Assembly (NCBI GenBank): GCA_031180725.1
Contig: JAPSLO010000003.1
Span: forward strand, 418,741-482,740
Source of the DNA: Roseomonas sp.
GTDB taxonomy: Bacteria > Pseudomonadota > Alphaproteobacteria > Acetobacterales > Acetobacteraceae
Direction of reading: 5' to 3'
Length of the DNA stretch: 64,000 nt
Shown here: piece by piece, positions 53,240-62,780 of the stretch
Layout: each line of letters begins with the position of its first letter
Numbering within the stretch: the first letter of the stretch is position 1
Notes under the pieces: model-generated
The model's database searches: none
The model's input: only the letters and a program-made list of their open reading frames with translations
What the model was told of the DNA's origin: nothing
Program-made: the position numbers and the translations under genes

Positions 53240-54148
53240 TCAGCCCTTGGCGGCGGCGGCGACTTCGGCGGCGAAGTCGGTGCTTTCTTTCTGGATCCCC
53301 TCGCCGAGCTGGAAGCGCGCGAAGCCGACGAGCTTGCCGCCCGCCTTCTTCACCACTTCCTTCACGCGGCTCTCGCCGTCATGCACCCAGACCTGTTCCA
53401 GCAGGACCACTTCCTCGTAGTACTTCCGGATGCGGCCTTCGATCATCTTGTCGATAATCGCGGCCGGCTTGCCGGAGGCCGCGGCCTGCTCGCGCAGCAC
53501 CGCCTTCTCGCGCTCCAGCTCGGAAGGCTCGACGCTGTTGATGTCGAGGGCGGAGGGGCGGGTAGCGGCCACATGCATGCCGATCTGCCGGCCCAGCGTC
53601 TCCATCGCGGCGATCTCGCTCTCGGCCTCCAGCGCCACCAGCACGCCGATCTTGCCCAGGCCCGGCTTCACCGCGTTGTGCACATAGGTGGCGACCGCGC
53701 CGGACGGCACGCGCAGCACGCGGGCGCGGCGGATCGTCATGTTCTCGCCGATCGTGGCGATCAGGCGGGTCAGCTCCTCCTGGGTGGAGTGGTCCGTGCC
53801 GGGGAACCTGGCGGCCTTCAGCGCCTCCACATCCTCACCCACGGAAAGGGCCAGGCTGGCGACCTCGGCGACGAAGTTCTGGAAGGTCTCGTTGCGGGCC
53901 ACGAAGTCGGTCTCGGCATTCACCTCAACCATGGCGGCGACATTCGGGGCGGAGGCGACGCCCACCAGGCCCTCCGCGGCCACGCGGCCGGACTTCTTGG
54001 CAGCGGCAGACAGGCCCTTCTTGCGGAGCCAGTCGATCGCGGCCTCCATGTCGCCATTCGTCTCGGTCAGCGCCTTCTTGCAGTCCATCATGCCGGCGCC
54101 CGTGCGCTCGCGCAGTTCGCGCACCATCGCCGCGGTGATCTCGGCCAT
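53240..54148 (-). CDS. tsf: Elongation factor Ts
   Basis: This is a 302-residue nucleotide-exchange factor for EF-Tu. The opening [29 protein letters not shown] carries the classic EF-Ts signature, followed by the [10 protein letters not shown] motif and a C-terminal [10 protein letters not shown] segment. I start at the ATG at 54148, with GGGAG about nine bases upstream; the eight codons before it are not family-like. It is 102 bases downstream of rpsB. Confidence 0.97.
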   Translation of the reverse strand: MAEITAAMVRELRERTGAGMMDCKKALTETNGDMEAAIDWLRKKGLSAAAKKSGRVAAEGLVGVASAPNVAAMVEVNAETDFVARNETFQNFVAEVASLALSVGEDVEALKAARFPGTDHSTQEELTRLIATIGENMTIRRARVLRVPSGAVATYVHNAVKPGLGKIGVLVALEAESEIAAMETLGRQIGMHVAATRPSALDINSVEPSELEREKAVLREQAAASGKPAAIIDKMIEGRIRKYYEEVVLLEQVWVHDGESRVKEVVKKAGGKLVGFARFQLGEGIQKESTDFAAEVAAAAKG

Positions 54149-54250
54149 TGTGACAGCTCCCGATCGTCTCAATGCAGTGCGGGCCGAGGCGCCCTGCCCC
54201 GGCCCTGTCCCAGTCAGTCGCGAACGGGGCCCGGCGGGCCCCGCCCGAAA

Positions 54251-55045
54251 TCACTCGGCCGCCGGCTGTTCCGAAGCGGGCTCCTCCGGGGCCACTTCCG
54301 GCATCACCTCGTCCGGCAGGTCGGACAGGGCGCCCAGATCGGTGCCGGAGGTCTGCAGCGCGCCGGCGATGCCATCCAGCACGGCGGCGGCGACCATGTC
54401 GCAGTAGAGGTGGATGGCACGGATGGCGTCGTCATTGCCCGGGATCGGGAAGGCGATGCCCTCGGGGTCGGCGTTGCTGTCCACCACGGCGACCACCGGG
54501 ATGCCCAGCTTGTTCGCTTCCTCGATGGCCAACTTCTCCTTCACCACGTCGATGACGAAGATGATGTCGGGCAGGCCGCCCATGTCCTTGATGCCGCCCA
54601 GCGCGCGGTCGAGCTTCTCCTTCTCGCGCGTCAGCATCAGGACCTCCTTCTTGGTCAGGCCCTGCACATCACCGCCGAGGCGCTCTTCCATCTGCTTCAG
54701 GCGCTTGATGCTGCCCTGGATGGTCTTCCAGTTGGTCAGCATGCCGCCCAGCCAGCGGTGGTTCACATAGTACTGGCCGCAGCGCGCGGCGCTTTCGGCC
54801 ACGTAGTCCGCCGCCGCCTTCTTCGTGCCGACCATCAGCACGCGGCCGCCGCCGGCCACCACGTCGCGGATGGCGCGCAGCGCGCGGTCCAGCATCGGCA
54901 CGGTCTGCTGCAGGTCCAGGATATGGACCTGGTTGCGGACGCCGAAGATGTATGGCGCCATCCGGGGGTTCCAGCGGCGGGTATGGTGGCCGAAATGCAC
55001 GCCGGCCTCGAGCAGGCCGCGCAGGGTGACATCAGGCATCGCCAT
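54251..55045 (-). CDS. rpsB: 30S ribosomal protein S2
   Basis: This is a 264-residue small-subunit ribosomal protein. Diagnostic segments are [43 protein letters not shown] and the [26 protein letters not shown] portion. The C-terminal 25 residues are acidic and Pro/Glu-rich. I start at the ATG at 55045 (MAMPDV), with AGGA about ten bases upstream; the ATG at 55039 is an alternative. The frame is open far upstream, but that lies antisense to a glycosyltransferase gene. Confidence 0.97.
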   Translation of the reverse strand: MAMPDVTLRGLLEAGVHFGHHTRRWNPRMAPYIFGVRNQVHILDLQQTVPMLDRALRAIRDVVAGGGRVLMVGTKKAAADYVAESAARCGQYYVNHRWLGGMLTNWKTIQGSIKRLKQMEERLGGDVQGLTKKEVLMLTREKEKLDRALGGIKDMGGLPDIIFVIDVVKEKLAIEEANKLGIPVVAVVDSNADPEGIAFPIPGNDDAIRAIHLYCDMVAAAVLDGIAGALQTSGTDLGALSDLPDEVMPEVAPEEPASEQPAAE

Positions 55046-55198
55046 CGGGCGAGATCCTTCTTCTTCCAAGTGGTCCGGTTGGGCCTCCGCGGCGCCGACC
55101 CCGGTAGGGGACCGAACCCACCGCCCCGGTAAGGGGGCCGGAAGGCGCGCCGCGTGCGGATTTGCCGCCCGGCAGGGGGCCTGCCTGACGACGCGCGT

Positions 55199-55227
55199 CC
55201 TATGCCTCAGCCAGGGGCGGGCTGCAA
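55199..55227 (-). promoter_or_regulatory. Candidate rpsB promoter
   Basis: On the minus strand TTGCAG (55227-55222) and CATAGG (55204-55199) are separated by 17 bases. A start near 55192 would give a leader of about 145 bases. That leader contains two CCCC-N4/5-GGGG mini-hairpins between about 55098 and 55136 that could be an autoregulatory S2 leader; this is inference. Confidence 0.35.
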
Positions 55228-55267
55228 GCTTCGCGGCCCCCGGGCCTGCGTCTATCCTTGGGGTGGC

Positions 55268-57577
55268 ATGCGCATCCTGGTCATCTCCCCCACCCCGACC
55301 CATCCGCAGGACGCGGGCAACCGGGCGCGCATTCACGCCGTGCTCTCGGCCCTGAAAGCGGCCGGGCACGCCATCCATCTTTGTCTCCTGCTGCGCGAGA
55401 ACCCCTCGGCTGGGGCGCTGGCCGCCATGCGCGCCGCCTGGGACGAGGTCGTCGAGGTGCCACACGACCGCGCGCGGGAAGCGCGCAGCCTGGGCGAGTT
55501 CAATGCGCTGGATGACTGGATCCTGCCCGAGACCGAGGCGGCCTTCGCCGCCCTGGCGGCGCGGGAGCCGGGATTCGATCTCGTGCTGGTGGAATATGTC
55601 TTCCTCAGCCGTGCCTTCGAGTTCTTTCCTCCTGGCGTCCCGCGCGTGCTGGACACGCACGACGTCTTCGCCGGTCGCGCCGCCCGCCTGGCGGCGCTGG
55701 GGCTGGAGAACCGCTTCTTCGCCACCACGGAGGCAGAGGAGAATCGCGGGCTGGACCGGGCGGACCTGGTGCTGGCGATCCAGGCGGAGGAAGCGGCGGA
55801 GTTCGCCGGCCGCACGAAGGCGGCGGTGATGACGCTGGGCCATTGGCCGGCCAGCCTGCCCTCCACCGAACATGCGCCGGAGCCCGGTGGGCGGCTGCGA
55901 ATCGGTTACCTCGGCAGCCCCAACCCGCTGAACACCCGCGCCCTGTCGCGCTTCCTGGCAGCGCTGGATGCACCAGCGCTGGCAGACGAGGGCGGTGAGA
56001 TGCTCGTGGCCGGCGCAGCCTCCCGCGGCCTGGCGGCGGGGCCGGGGCTCGTGCCGCTCGGGGCCCTCCCCGATCCGGCGGCGCTCTACCGCCGTGTGGA
56101 TGTGGCGGTGAACCCGCATGAGGGCGGCACGGGGCTGAAGATCAAGACAGTGGAAGCGCTGGCTCATGGCGTGCCGGTGATCGGCACTGCCGAGGCTTTC
56201 GCCGGCCTGCCCGCCGAGCACCGCGCCCATGCCGCCACCGATGCCGCCGAGACCGCCGCCCTGGCGCGGCGCTTCGTGGCCGATTCGGACTTCCGGGCGG
56301 ACACGATGCTCGCCTCGGCCCGGATGGCCTGGACCTATGCGCAGGAAGTGAGGGCGGGCTGGGCCAGGCTGGCCAGCCCGGCGGCGCTGGGGCAGGCGCT
56401 GGACCGGCCGCGGCTACTGCTGGTGACCGACATTCCCTTCTGGCACGGCCGGCTCGGCAACCATCAGCGCATCGGCGCCATGGTGCAGGCGGCGCGGCTA
56501 GAGCTGGATCTCGACCTGTTCTTCACCGCGCCGCTGGACGAGCCGGACCGCGCGGCGGCCGAAGCCGCGCTGGGCCCGCGCGGCCGCGTCTTCGACGTCA
56601 CTCCTGGAAAGGCGGCCGAGATGCCCTGGGGCCTGACGCCCTTCGAGGCGCAGCGCTTCGACGGCCAGGTCTTCGCCGCCCTGCAGAACCATCTGCAGGC
56701 CCATCCGCCCCATGCGATGCTGGTGGAATACATCCGGCTGTCCTACCTGCGCCTGGCCGTGGAATGGCCGAAGCCGATGACGGTGCTGGACACGCATGAC
56801 GTGATGTCCCTGCGCGCCCGCAACTTCGCCCATTTCGGGCGGGAGCACTTCATCCGCATCACTACCAGCGAGGAGCTGCGCATCCTCTCGGCCTTCGACC
56901 TGGTGCTGGCGATCCAGGCGGAGGAGGCGCGCTGGCTGGAAAGGCTGCTGCCAAACCGGGTGCTGCTGGCCCCGCACGTGGTGCCGCCCATGCCGCGCGC
57001 GCGCGGTTCCGGCGCCGCGCGGCCGCGCATCGGCTTCCTCGGCGGCGACAGCCCTATGAATGCGGATGGGCTGACCTGGCTGATGGACCAGGTCTGGCCC
57101 GCCATCGTTGGGCTGGGGGCGGAGTTGCATATCGCCGGCGGCGTCTGCGCCAGCGCGCCGGCCGGCCGCGAGGGCGTGGTGCTGCATGGCGAGGTCGCCG
57201 ACCACCACGCCTTCCTCGCGGGGCTCGACATCGCGGTGAACCCGGTTGCCTATGGCGGCGGGCTGAAGATCAAGACGGTGGAATACCTGGCCCATGGCCT
57301 GCCGAGTGTGCTGACCGCCGAAGCGCTGTTCGGCATCCAGGGCGGCGCGGATCGAGCTTATCTGCTGGCCGCGGACCGCGGTGGCTTCATCGCGGCCTTG
57401 GCCGCGCTGGTGGAAAACCCCGGCCTGCGCGCCCGCATGGGAGAGGCGGCGCACGCCTTCGCGCGCCGGCATTTCGCCCCCCGTGCGCTAGAGGCACCCC
57501 TGCGCAACCTGGCTGCGCTGGCGCGCGGCGTGCGCCGGCCTGAGCCGGAGCCCGCGCCGGAACAGGTGGAAACGTGA
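55268..57577 (+). CDS. Tandem-duplicated glycosyltransferase, two GT-B modules
   Basis: This 769-residue protein carries two homologous glycosyltransferase modules (about residues 1-380 and 381-769). Each opens with a P-x-x-x-GN-x-x-RI segment ([29 protein letters not shown]). Each has LDTHDV, then [10 protein letters not shown], then a C-terminal IAVNP or VAVNP block with GLKIKTVE and AHG. So one polypeptide may add two sugars, or one half may be structural. I start at the ATG at 55268 (MRILVISP), with GGGGTGG just before it. It starts a coupled operon: the next gene overlaps its stop. Each module keeps the lysine-rich GLKIKTVE donor-binding block. Confidence 0.88.
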   Translation: MRILVISPTPTHPQDAGNRARIHAVLSALKAAGHAIHLCLLLRENPSAGALAAMRAAWDEVVEVPHDRAREARSLGEFNALDDWILPETEAAFAALAAREPGFDLVLVEYVFLSRAFEFFPPGVPRVLDTHDVFAGRAARLAALGLENRFFATTEAEENRGLDRADLVLAIQAEEAAEFAGRTKAAVMTLGHWPASLPSTEHAPEPGGRLRIGYLGSPNPLNTRALSRFLAALDAPALADEGGEMLVAGAASRGLAAGPGLVPLGALPDPAALYRRVDVAVNPHEGGTGLKIKTVEALAHGVPVIGTAEAFAGLPAEHRAHAATDAAETAALARRFVADSDFRADTMLASARMAWTYAQEVRAGWARLASPAALGQALDRPRLLLVTDIPFWHGRLGNHQRIGAMVQAARLELDLDLFFTAPLDEPDRAAAEAALGPRGRVFDVTPGKAAEMPWGLTPFEAQRFDGQVFAALQNHLQAHPPHAMLVEYIRLSYLRLAVEWPKPMTVLDTHDVMSLRARNFAHFGREHFIRITTSEELRILSAFDLVLAIQAEEARWLERLLPNRVLLAPHVVPPMPRARGSGAARPRIGFLGGDSPMNADGLTWLMDQVWPAIVGLGAELHIAGGVCASAPAGREGVVLHGEVADHHAFLAGLDIAVNPVAYGGGLKIKTVEYLAHGLPSVLTAEALFGIQGGADRAYLLAADRGGFIAALAALVENPGLRARMGEAAHAFARRHFAPRALEAPLRNLAALARGVRRPEPEPAPEQVET

Positions 57578-58647
57578 CCACGGTGACACGACTGCGGCGG
57601 CTGCTGGTCACCCTGCCCTCGGATCGGATGGGCGGGACGGAGAAGCACACGGCGGAACTCTGCATGCGCCTGGCGCAGAAGGGGCTGACGGTGATGCTGG
57701 CCGCCGACCCCGCCTTGCACGCCGCGCTGGCGCGGCCCGGCCTGGCGCTGGCGCCGCTCGCGACCACGGCCGCGATGCTGGCCGATCATGCGCCGGACGC
57801 AGCCTTCATTCCCCTGCCCTGGCCGGACGCGGGCCATGCCATCCTGCCTGGCCTGGCGGAAATGCGCCTGCCGCGGCTGGTGCTGCTGCATTTGGCCCCC
57901 GATGCACCGCCCCCGGCCACCGCCCCAGCCATGGGGCTGGAGGGCGCGGTGGTGGCGGCTGTTTCCGTCCCGGTCGCGCGGCGGGCAGAGACCGCTTGGG
58001 GCTTGCCGCCCGGGCGCGTGACGGTGCTGGACAACCCTGCGCCGCCACCAAGCATGTTGGACCGCGCAGTGGCGCGCGCTGCCATCCGATCCGGCCTCGG
58101 CCTGCCGCCCGATGCGTCGCTGCTGCTCTTCCTCGGCCGGCTGGAGGAGGTAAAAGGCGCGACGCTGCTGCCCGAGATTTCCGCCCGCCTGCCGGTGACG
58201 CTAGCGGTGGCGGGCGACGGGCCGCTGCGTGGCATGCTCGATTCCGCCGCTGCCAGCGATCCGCGGCGTCTGCTGCGCATGCTGGGATCGCTGGCCGATC
58301 CGGCACCCTGGCTGCGTGGGGCGGATGCGCTGCTGATGCCCTCGCGCCTGGAAGGTGCGCCGCTGGTCTTCCTGGAAGCGGCCGCCCAGCAATGCCCGGT
58401 GGTGGCCACCCCGGCAGCGCTGGAAGCGCTGGGCGGAGCAGCGGGCAGCCTGGCCCGGCTGGCCGAGACGGCGGATGCGGCCGGCATGGCCGCTGCCGCC
58501 CAGGCGGTGCTGGACGATCCTGCCGCCGCCGCGGCCATGGCCGCGCGCGCTGCCGCCCATGCGGCGCGCCTGACCTGGGAGGGCGCGGTGACGCAGGCGC
58601 TCGCCCTCTTGCGTGCCGCCGTGCCGGCGGCGAGGAGGGCAGCATGA
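57574..58647 (+). CDS. Glycosyltransferase family 4
   Basis: This is a 357-residue GT-B glycosyltransferase. The N-terminal SDRMGGTEKHTAELCMRLAQ matches the GG-x-E acceptor-side loop. The donor side has LFLGRLEEVKGATLLPE and the E-x7-E motif in EGAPLVFLEAAAQQCPVVA. The GTG start overlaps the stop of the upstream duplicated glycosyltransferase (GTGA), and its own stop overlaps the next ATG. The substrate is unknown; it is probably a step in the same surface glycan. Confidence 0.9.
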   Translation: MTTVTRLRRLLVTLPSDRMGGTEKHTAELCMRLAQKGLTVMLAADPALHAALARPGLALAPLATTAAMLADHAPDAAFIPLPWPDAGHAILPGLAEMRLPRLVLLHLAPDAPPPATAPAMGLEGAVVAAVSVPVARRAETAWGLPPGRVTVLDNPAPPPSMLDRAVARAAIRSGLGLPPDASLLLFLGRLEEVKGATLLPEISARLPVTLAVAGDGPLRGMLDSAAASDPRRLLRMLGSLADPAPWLRGADALLMPSRLEGAPLVFLEAAAQQCPVVATPAALEALGGAAGSLARLAETADAAGMAAAAQAVLDDPAAAAAMAARAAAHAARLTWEGAVTQALALLRAAVPAARRAA

Positions 58648-60485
58648 CCGGCCTTTCCATCGGCGCTGCCGAGCTTGCCGAAATCGAGCGTGGGGCGCCC
58701 GCCATCGTGCTCGCCCCTGGCATGAGCCTGCCGCCCGCCCCGCCCCTCTTGCCGCTGCTGCTGCGCGATGGTGCGCTGGCCCGACCCGGAGCCTCAGGAC
58801 CTGCCCTGCCGATGCCGCGCTGGTGCCGGCTGCTGGCGATCTATGCGCCAACCGAGCAGGCCGCCGAGCCGCTGCGGCCAATGCTGCCGGCCGGCCTGCC
58901 CGTGGTCACAACCCTCCCTGCACTGCTCACGTTGATGGCCGAGGCGCTGGCCCGTGCCGAGACGGCTGCGCAGGCGGCAGAGGCGGCCCGGGACGCATTG
59001 AAGCGGGCGCTGGCCGGCGCGCCTCCGGCGCCGAAGCCGGTGCTGGATCTCGCCCCCGCCGGCCCCGCTACACTGCCGGCGCGCCAGCCGCTCGGCCGGC
59101 CGGCGGAGGGGCTGTGCAGCCTGGCCGTGCATGTTGCGGCGCCGGGCGGCGGGCTGGGCCTGCGGCTGTTGGCCGGAGGTCGCGTGCTGGGCCAGTGGCG
59201 CGTACCGGGCGCGGTGCTGGATGCCGGCTGGCTGGTGCTGGACCTGCCCGAGCCTGCCCCGCCAAGCCCCGCCGAGGCGGTGCTCGACATCTCCGGCGAG
59301 GGGGAGGCCGCGCTATCTGCGAGCGTGGAGGGGCCGTTGGCGCTGCGGGCCTGGATAGCGGGTCCCGGCTGGTCCGCCCTGCCTCGCTGGTTCGACTGGA
59401 GCGCCGCCGGCGCCCCGGCGCCGACGCCCGGCCTGCCCCTTCCGGTCGGAGCCGCACAGCTGGCGACGGCAAAGCTCGAGCCAGGCTCGGCCGAGCTGGT
59501 GGCTGTCGGCGAGGAAGCGCCTCGCCTGCTGCTGACCCTGCCACCCGGCGAGGCGAGGCTGCGTCTTTCGGGGCTGCTGCCGGGGCCCGCGGACCTGCTC
59601 CGGCTGGTCCTCTCCTGCCCCGAGGCGGTGCCCGGCCTGGCGGCCGCGCTGACCGTGACCGGGATGACGGCGCATCACCTGCCCTGGCGGCCGGTGGAGC
59701 GTCGCATGGAACTCGCCCTGCCCCTGCCCGCCGGCCCGACCCTCGACCTGGCGCTCGCCCTGCGGCACGCGGCGGATGGGGCAGCGACGGTGGAGCTTTC
59801 GTGGCTCGCGCTGGCGGTTGGAGCGGAAGGGGCGCCCCGGCCGGCCCCGCCCGCGCAGACGCTGGTGGCGGCCGCCGCGGCGCCCCGGGTTGCGGTCGGG
59901 ATGCCGATGGCAGCTGCCACGCTGGTGGCGCCGGGCTGGCGGACCGGCCCGCCGGCGCCGCGCCTGACGGTCGCTGGCCCCGGTGCCGCGATAGAGGCCG
60001 CGCCGCGGCCCGAAATGCCCTTGGCGCCGCTCGGCGCGACTTCCTTTCAGGATGTCGCGGTGAACCAGCATCTGGTGAATACGGAAGGCACCTATCGCCA
60101 CCTCGATATCGGGCTGAGCGGCCTCGTGTCCGGCGGCGGATTGTGGCGGCAGTTGCGCTTCAAGCTGTTCGACCGGCGCGGCGTGATCGGCCTGGAATTC
60201 CGCGAGATGAAGGGTTGGCCGCAGATGTTCGATGCCTGGCCGACCGGCGGGATCGACAATTTCGGCCCCTTCTGGCGGCTGGAGACCGAGGACACGCCGG
60301 CCCGGCTGACCGCACTGCGCACGCCGCATGACCGCGCCCTGATCGCCGCCCTGGTCGAGGTGTTGCCGGACGTGGCCCGCGCCGCGGCGCAGGCCGCCTC
60401 GCTCAGCATGGCCGATGCCGATGCCTGGATGATGCGCGCCAGAGCGCTGGCCGAGGCTGTTTCGACGGCGCGATCGGGGGGCTGA
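58644..60485 (+). CDS. Unknown 613-residue protein of a glycosyltransferase operon
   Basis: I do not firmly recognise this protein. The ATG overlaps the stop of the preceding glycosyltransferase gene (ATGA). It has no signal peptide or transmembrane segment. Residues about 1-115 are Ala/Leu-rich. The middle (about 155-400) is beta-rich, Pro/Gly-spaced and resembles carbohydrate-binding-like sandwiches. Residues about 470-540 are the most sequence-specific part: FQDVAVNQHLVNTEGTYRHL, LWRQLRFKLFDRRGVIGLEF and WPQMFDAWPTGG. The C-terminal 60 residues are helical. The context suggests a role in glycan assembly or export rather than a catalytic glycosyltransferase. Confidence 0.75.
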   Translation: MTGLSIGAAELAEIERGAPAIVLAPGMSLPPAPPLLPLLLRDGALARPGASGPALPMPRWCRLLAIYAPTEQAAEPLRPMLPAGLPVVTTLPALLTLMAEALARAETAAQAAEAARDALKRALAGAPPAPKPVLDLAPAGPATLPARQPLGRPAEGLCSLAVHVAAPGGGLGLRLLAGGRVLGQWRVPGAVLDAGWLVLDLPEPAPPSPAEAVLDISGEGEAALSASVEGPLALRAWIAGPGWSALPRWFDWSAAGAPAPTPGLPLPVGAAQLATAKLEPGSAELVAVGEEAPRLLLTLPPGEARLRLSGLLPGPADLLRLVLSCPEAVPGLAAALTVTGMTAHHLPWRPVERRMELALPLPAGPTLDLALALRHAADGAATVELSWLALAVGAEGAPRPAPPAQTLVAAAAAPRVAVGMPMAAATLVAPGWRTGPPAPRLTVAGPGAAIEAAPRPEMPLAPLGATSFQDVAVNQHLVNTEGTYRHLDIGLSGLVSGGGLWRQLRFKLFDRRGVIGLEFREMKGWPQMFDAWPTGGIDNFGPFWRLETEDTPARLTALRTPHDRALIAALVEVLPDVARAAAQAASLSMADADAWMMRARALAEAVSTARSGG

Positions 60486-60533
60486 AGGACGACAGACGGA
60501 GGGGGGTGTGCGGGACCACGCACCCCCACCCGG

Positions 60534-60559
60534 CCCTCCCCCGTCAGGCGGGGGGAGGG
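60534..60559. terminator. Hairpin in convergent intergenic region
   Basis: CCCTCCCCC pairs with GGGGGAGGG around a loop of eight bases. A second, imperfect stem lies just upstream (about 60500-60527). Both fall between two converging genes, as bidirectional terminators do, though no T-run follows. Confidence 0.45.
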
Positions 60560-60572
60560 AGCGGAAGCGGGC

Positions 60573-60818
60573 TTAGCGGCGCTTCGGCGCGGCTCCGGCG
60601 GCTGGGGCGGGCGGCAGGTCCTCCTCCAGCACCGTGATGTGGACGGCGTAGGAAACCTCGCCCTCCTCCTCGTCGCGGTGGATGGTGCCGATCACCTCAT
60701 CGTCCACCGCCAGTTCCACTGACATGCCCTTGCGCGCCGGCGGTACCAGCTTGATTCGGTCGGACCCCAGCAGGCGGCGAAGATAGGTCTGGACGCGAGC
60801 GATATCGGTCGGGGTCAT
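60573..60818 (-). CDS. DUF3126-family small protein
   Basis: This is an 81-residue cytoplasmic protein that matches the DUF3126 family, found mainly in Alphaproteobacteria; its function is unknown. It is mostly beta: LLGSDRIKLVPPARKGMSVELAV then VIGTIHRDEEEGEVSYAVHITVLEEDL. The C-terminal ten residues are Ala/Pro-rich and basic. It converges with the 613-residue unknown gene. Upstream, 86 bases separate it from the end of the family 2 glycosyltransferase gene on the same strand. Confidence 0.88.
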   Translation of the reverse strand: MTPTDIARVQTYLRRLLGSDRIKLVPPARKGMSVELAVDDEVIGTIHRDEEEGEVSYAVHITVLEEDLPPAPAAGAAPKRR

Positions 60819-60904
60819 CCATGAAGGCTCCGGAAAATCGGCGCCCCCTATGCACCCTCGGCCGGTCGGGGTCGAGGGCGCAACAGGCGAGCAGGGCCCG
60901 AAAA

Positions 60905-61861
60905 TCAGGCCGGCAGCCGTCGCCGGGCAGCGCCGGCCACCACGCGCAGGTCCCGCATCAGGATCCGCGGCCGCGCCCAGCGCGCCTGCGCCAGCGCCGA
61001 GAGCCAGGCGCCCCGCGCAGCCTCGTCGGCTAGGGCCGCTTGATCCAGCAGGTCCTGCCGCCGGCGCAGCAGCGCCAAGGCCCCCTGCTGCCCCGCCTGC
61101 GTCGCCGCCTGGATCATGCGGCCATTCGCCCGCGCCTGCATCCGCGCCAGGCCCGGCCGGCGCGAGAGGGAACGGGACCTCTCCCGGTAGAGGTAGAAGG
61201 CCTCATCCACCAGGTAGAAGCGCCCGCCGTGCGCGACGCAGTCGACAAAGAAGGCCAGATCCTCGCCGATGGTCAGCGCCTCGTCGAAGGCCACGGCACG
61301 GCGCAGCACGAAGTCGCGCCGCAGCAAGGGCTTGAGGTAACCGATGGCGCGCGGTGTGCCGGGGGACGCATCGGGCATGTCGTGCGCGACCAGCCCCTCC
61401 AGGGTCAGGGGCTGCTCCATTTCGGCGATCGCCACGGGTCCCAGATGGCGCCCCAGGGAAGCGCCGGTCTGGAAATCGACGCGTTGCAGATCGTCGGCCA
61501 GCAGGTCGGCCCCCAGCCGCTCCGCCCGCGGCACCAGCCGCGCCAGGCGCTGCGGCAGCCAGAGGTCGTCCGCATCCAGCAGTGCGATCCAGCGCCCGCG
61601 GGCATGCGCAATTGCCGCATTGCGGGCAGCCGAGACACCCCCTGGCACCAGGCGACGCAGCGGCTTGATCCGCCGGTCCGAGGCGGCCGCATCGCGGAGC
61701 ACGGCCCATGTGCCGTCACGCGAGCCATCATCCACCACCAGGATCTCGATCTCCCGCAATGTCTGCGCCTGTGCCGAACGCAAGGCATCGGGCAGGTAGT
61801 CCACGGCGTCGCGGGCCGGGATCACGACGGAGACGAGCGGGTCTGCGTGGGGCATGCTCAT
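60905..61861 (-). CDS. Glycosyltransferase family 2
   Basis: This is a 318-residue GT-A inverting glycosyltransferase. VSVVIPARDAVDYLPDALRSAQAQ and EILVVDDGSRDGTW form the nucleotide-binding half, and WIALLDADDLWLPQRL carries the DxD-type metal site. The end is helical and basic. I start at the ATG at 61861 (another in-frame ATG at 61855; a TTG at 61873 is also open). No strong ribosome site was found for any. It lies 72 bases downstream of a sulfotransferase-like gene on the same strand. Confidence 0.92.
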   Translation of the reverse strand: MSMPHADPLVSVVIPARDAVDYLPDALRSAQAQTLREIEILVVDDGSRDGTWAVLRDAAASDRRIKPLRRLVPGGVSAARNAAIAHARGRWIALLDADDLWLPQRLARLVPRAERLGADLLADDLQRVDFQTGASLGRHLGPVAIAEMEQPLTLEGLVAHDMPDASPGTPRAIGYLKPLLRRDFVLRRAVAFDEALTIGEDLAFFVDCVAHGGRFYLVDEAFYLYRERSRSLSRRPGLARMQARANGRMIQAATQAGQQGALALLRRRQDLLDQAALADEAARGAWLSALAQARWARPRILMRDLRVVAGAARRRLPA

Positions 61862-61933
61862 GCTGCGGCGCAATGCGTGACTACCGAGATGGTTTCCAGC
61901 CGTTCCGCAGTGCGGCTCAGAAACTGCGCAACC

Positions 61934-62770
61934 TCAGGCGGCGGTGGAACGTTCCATCTGTTCGAGCCAAGTCTCCAGCGGCTGCGCGATGCGGTCGTAA
62001 GCGGCTGCAACGGCGGCGTAGAGGCCGAAGTCCAGCGCGTTGAGCTGGCGGATATGTGCCTGGAGCGCGGGATCGGCCAATTCCTGCAGGACACCGGCCT
62101 TCTCGGACGCCGTCTCGTCATTCACGCGCTTTCGCGCGGAAGGCCGCGACGGCCTTCCCGAGAGCAGCGTCGTGAGCGCACGGAAGGAAAGCTCATAGCG
62201 TTCCTGAATACCGATGAAGGCATAGCGGGCGGATAGAGCCTCCATCGCCTGCTTGACGTCGTCGGACTGCGCGAGCTTCGGCGGAAGCAGGTGCCGGGCC
62301 GCACGGTTGCGCTGTCCTTTCAGCTCCACGAATGTGGCGAAGTCGGGGATCGCGGCGCGCACCTCGGCCGAAAGCGGATGCATTGAGGAGCGCTGGTAGA
62401 GGTAGTCCGAGACCAGCCGCGCTATTGGCTCCCGCAGCATGGTGAACAGGCGCGTGCCCGGCAGCGCATCCTGGATGCGCTTCACCTGGCGGTACTGCAC
62501 ATGCCCCGAGGCAAAGCGGCAGGGCGAGGCCGCCTGAATCCGGAGGAAGCCTTCCGTCGCGTCGTCATAACGGTCGCGGGCGGAGCGGCCGCGGTCAGCG
62601 TGATCGATATGGATGCTGCGATAGGGCGGCAGCAGCGCCGAGATGTCCGCAGCCAGCGAACTGCCGGCGGTCTTGGGCACATGGACGAAAAGCCAAAGCG
62701 GCGTCGGTGCCGGCGGCTGCCTTAACCATACGGCAAAGCGGCCCGCCAGCAGATGTCGCGCCACGCTCAT
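61934..62770 (-). CDS. Sulfotransferase family protein (copy 1)
   Basis: This is a 278-residue PAPS-dependent sulfotransferase-like protein. The 5'-phosphosulfate-binding loop is FVHVPKTAGSS, and the 3'-phosphate-binding region is LREPIARLVSDYLYQRSS. It would transfer sulfate to a glycan hydroxyl, probably in the cytoplasm since no signal peptide is seen. It is a paralogue of the next gene (62781-63569): both share HVPKTAG, CRFASGH or ARFASGH, ARLVSDY, YAFIG and SFRALTTL or SFRTLTTL. Ten bases separate the two, so they are one transcript. The acceptor is unknown. Confidence 0.85.
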   Translation of the reverse strand: MSVARHLLAGRFAVWLRQPPAPTPLWLFVHVPKTAGSSLAADISALLPPYRSIHIDHADRGRSARDRYDDATEGFLRIQAASPCRFASGHVQYRQVKRIQDALPGTRLFTMLREPIARLVSDYLYQRSSMHPLSAEVRAAIPDFATFVELKGQRNRAARHLLPPKLAQSDDVKQAMEALSARYAFIGIQERYELSFRALTTLLSGRPSRPSARKRVNDETASEKAGVLQELADPALQAHIRQLNALDFGLYAAVAAAYDRIAQPLETWLEQMERSTAA

Positions 62771-62780
62771 CCCGCCACCA

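Noticed and set aside
55154..55267. In-frame extension of the duplicated glycosyltransferase
   Set aside because: It adds 38 Pro/Arg/Gly-rich residues before the canonical MRILVISP start, which has its own ribosome site.
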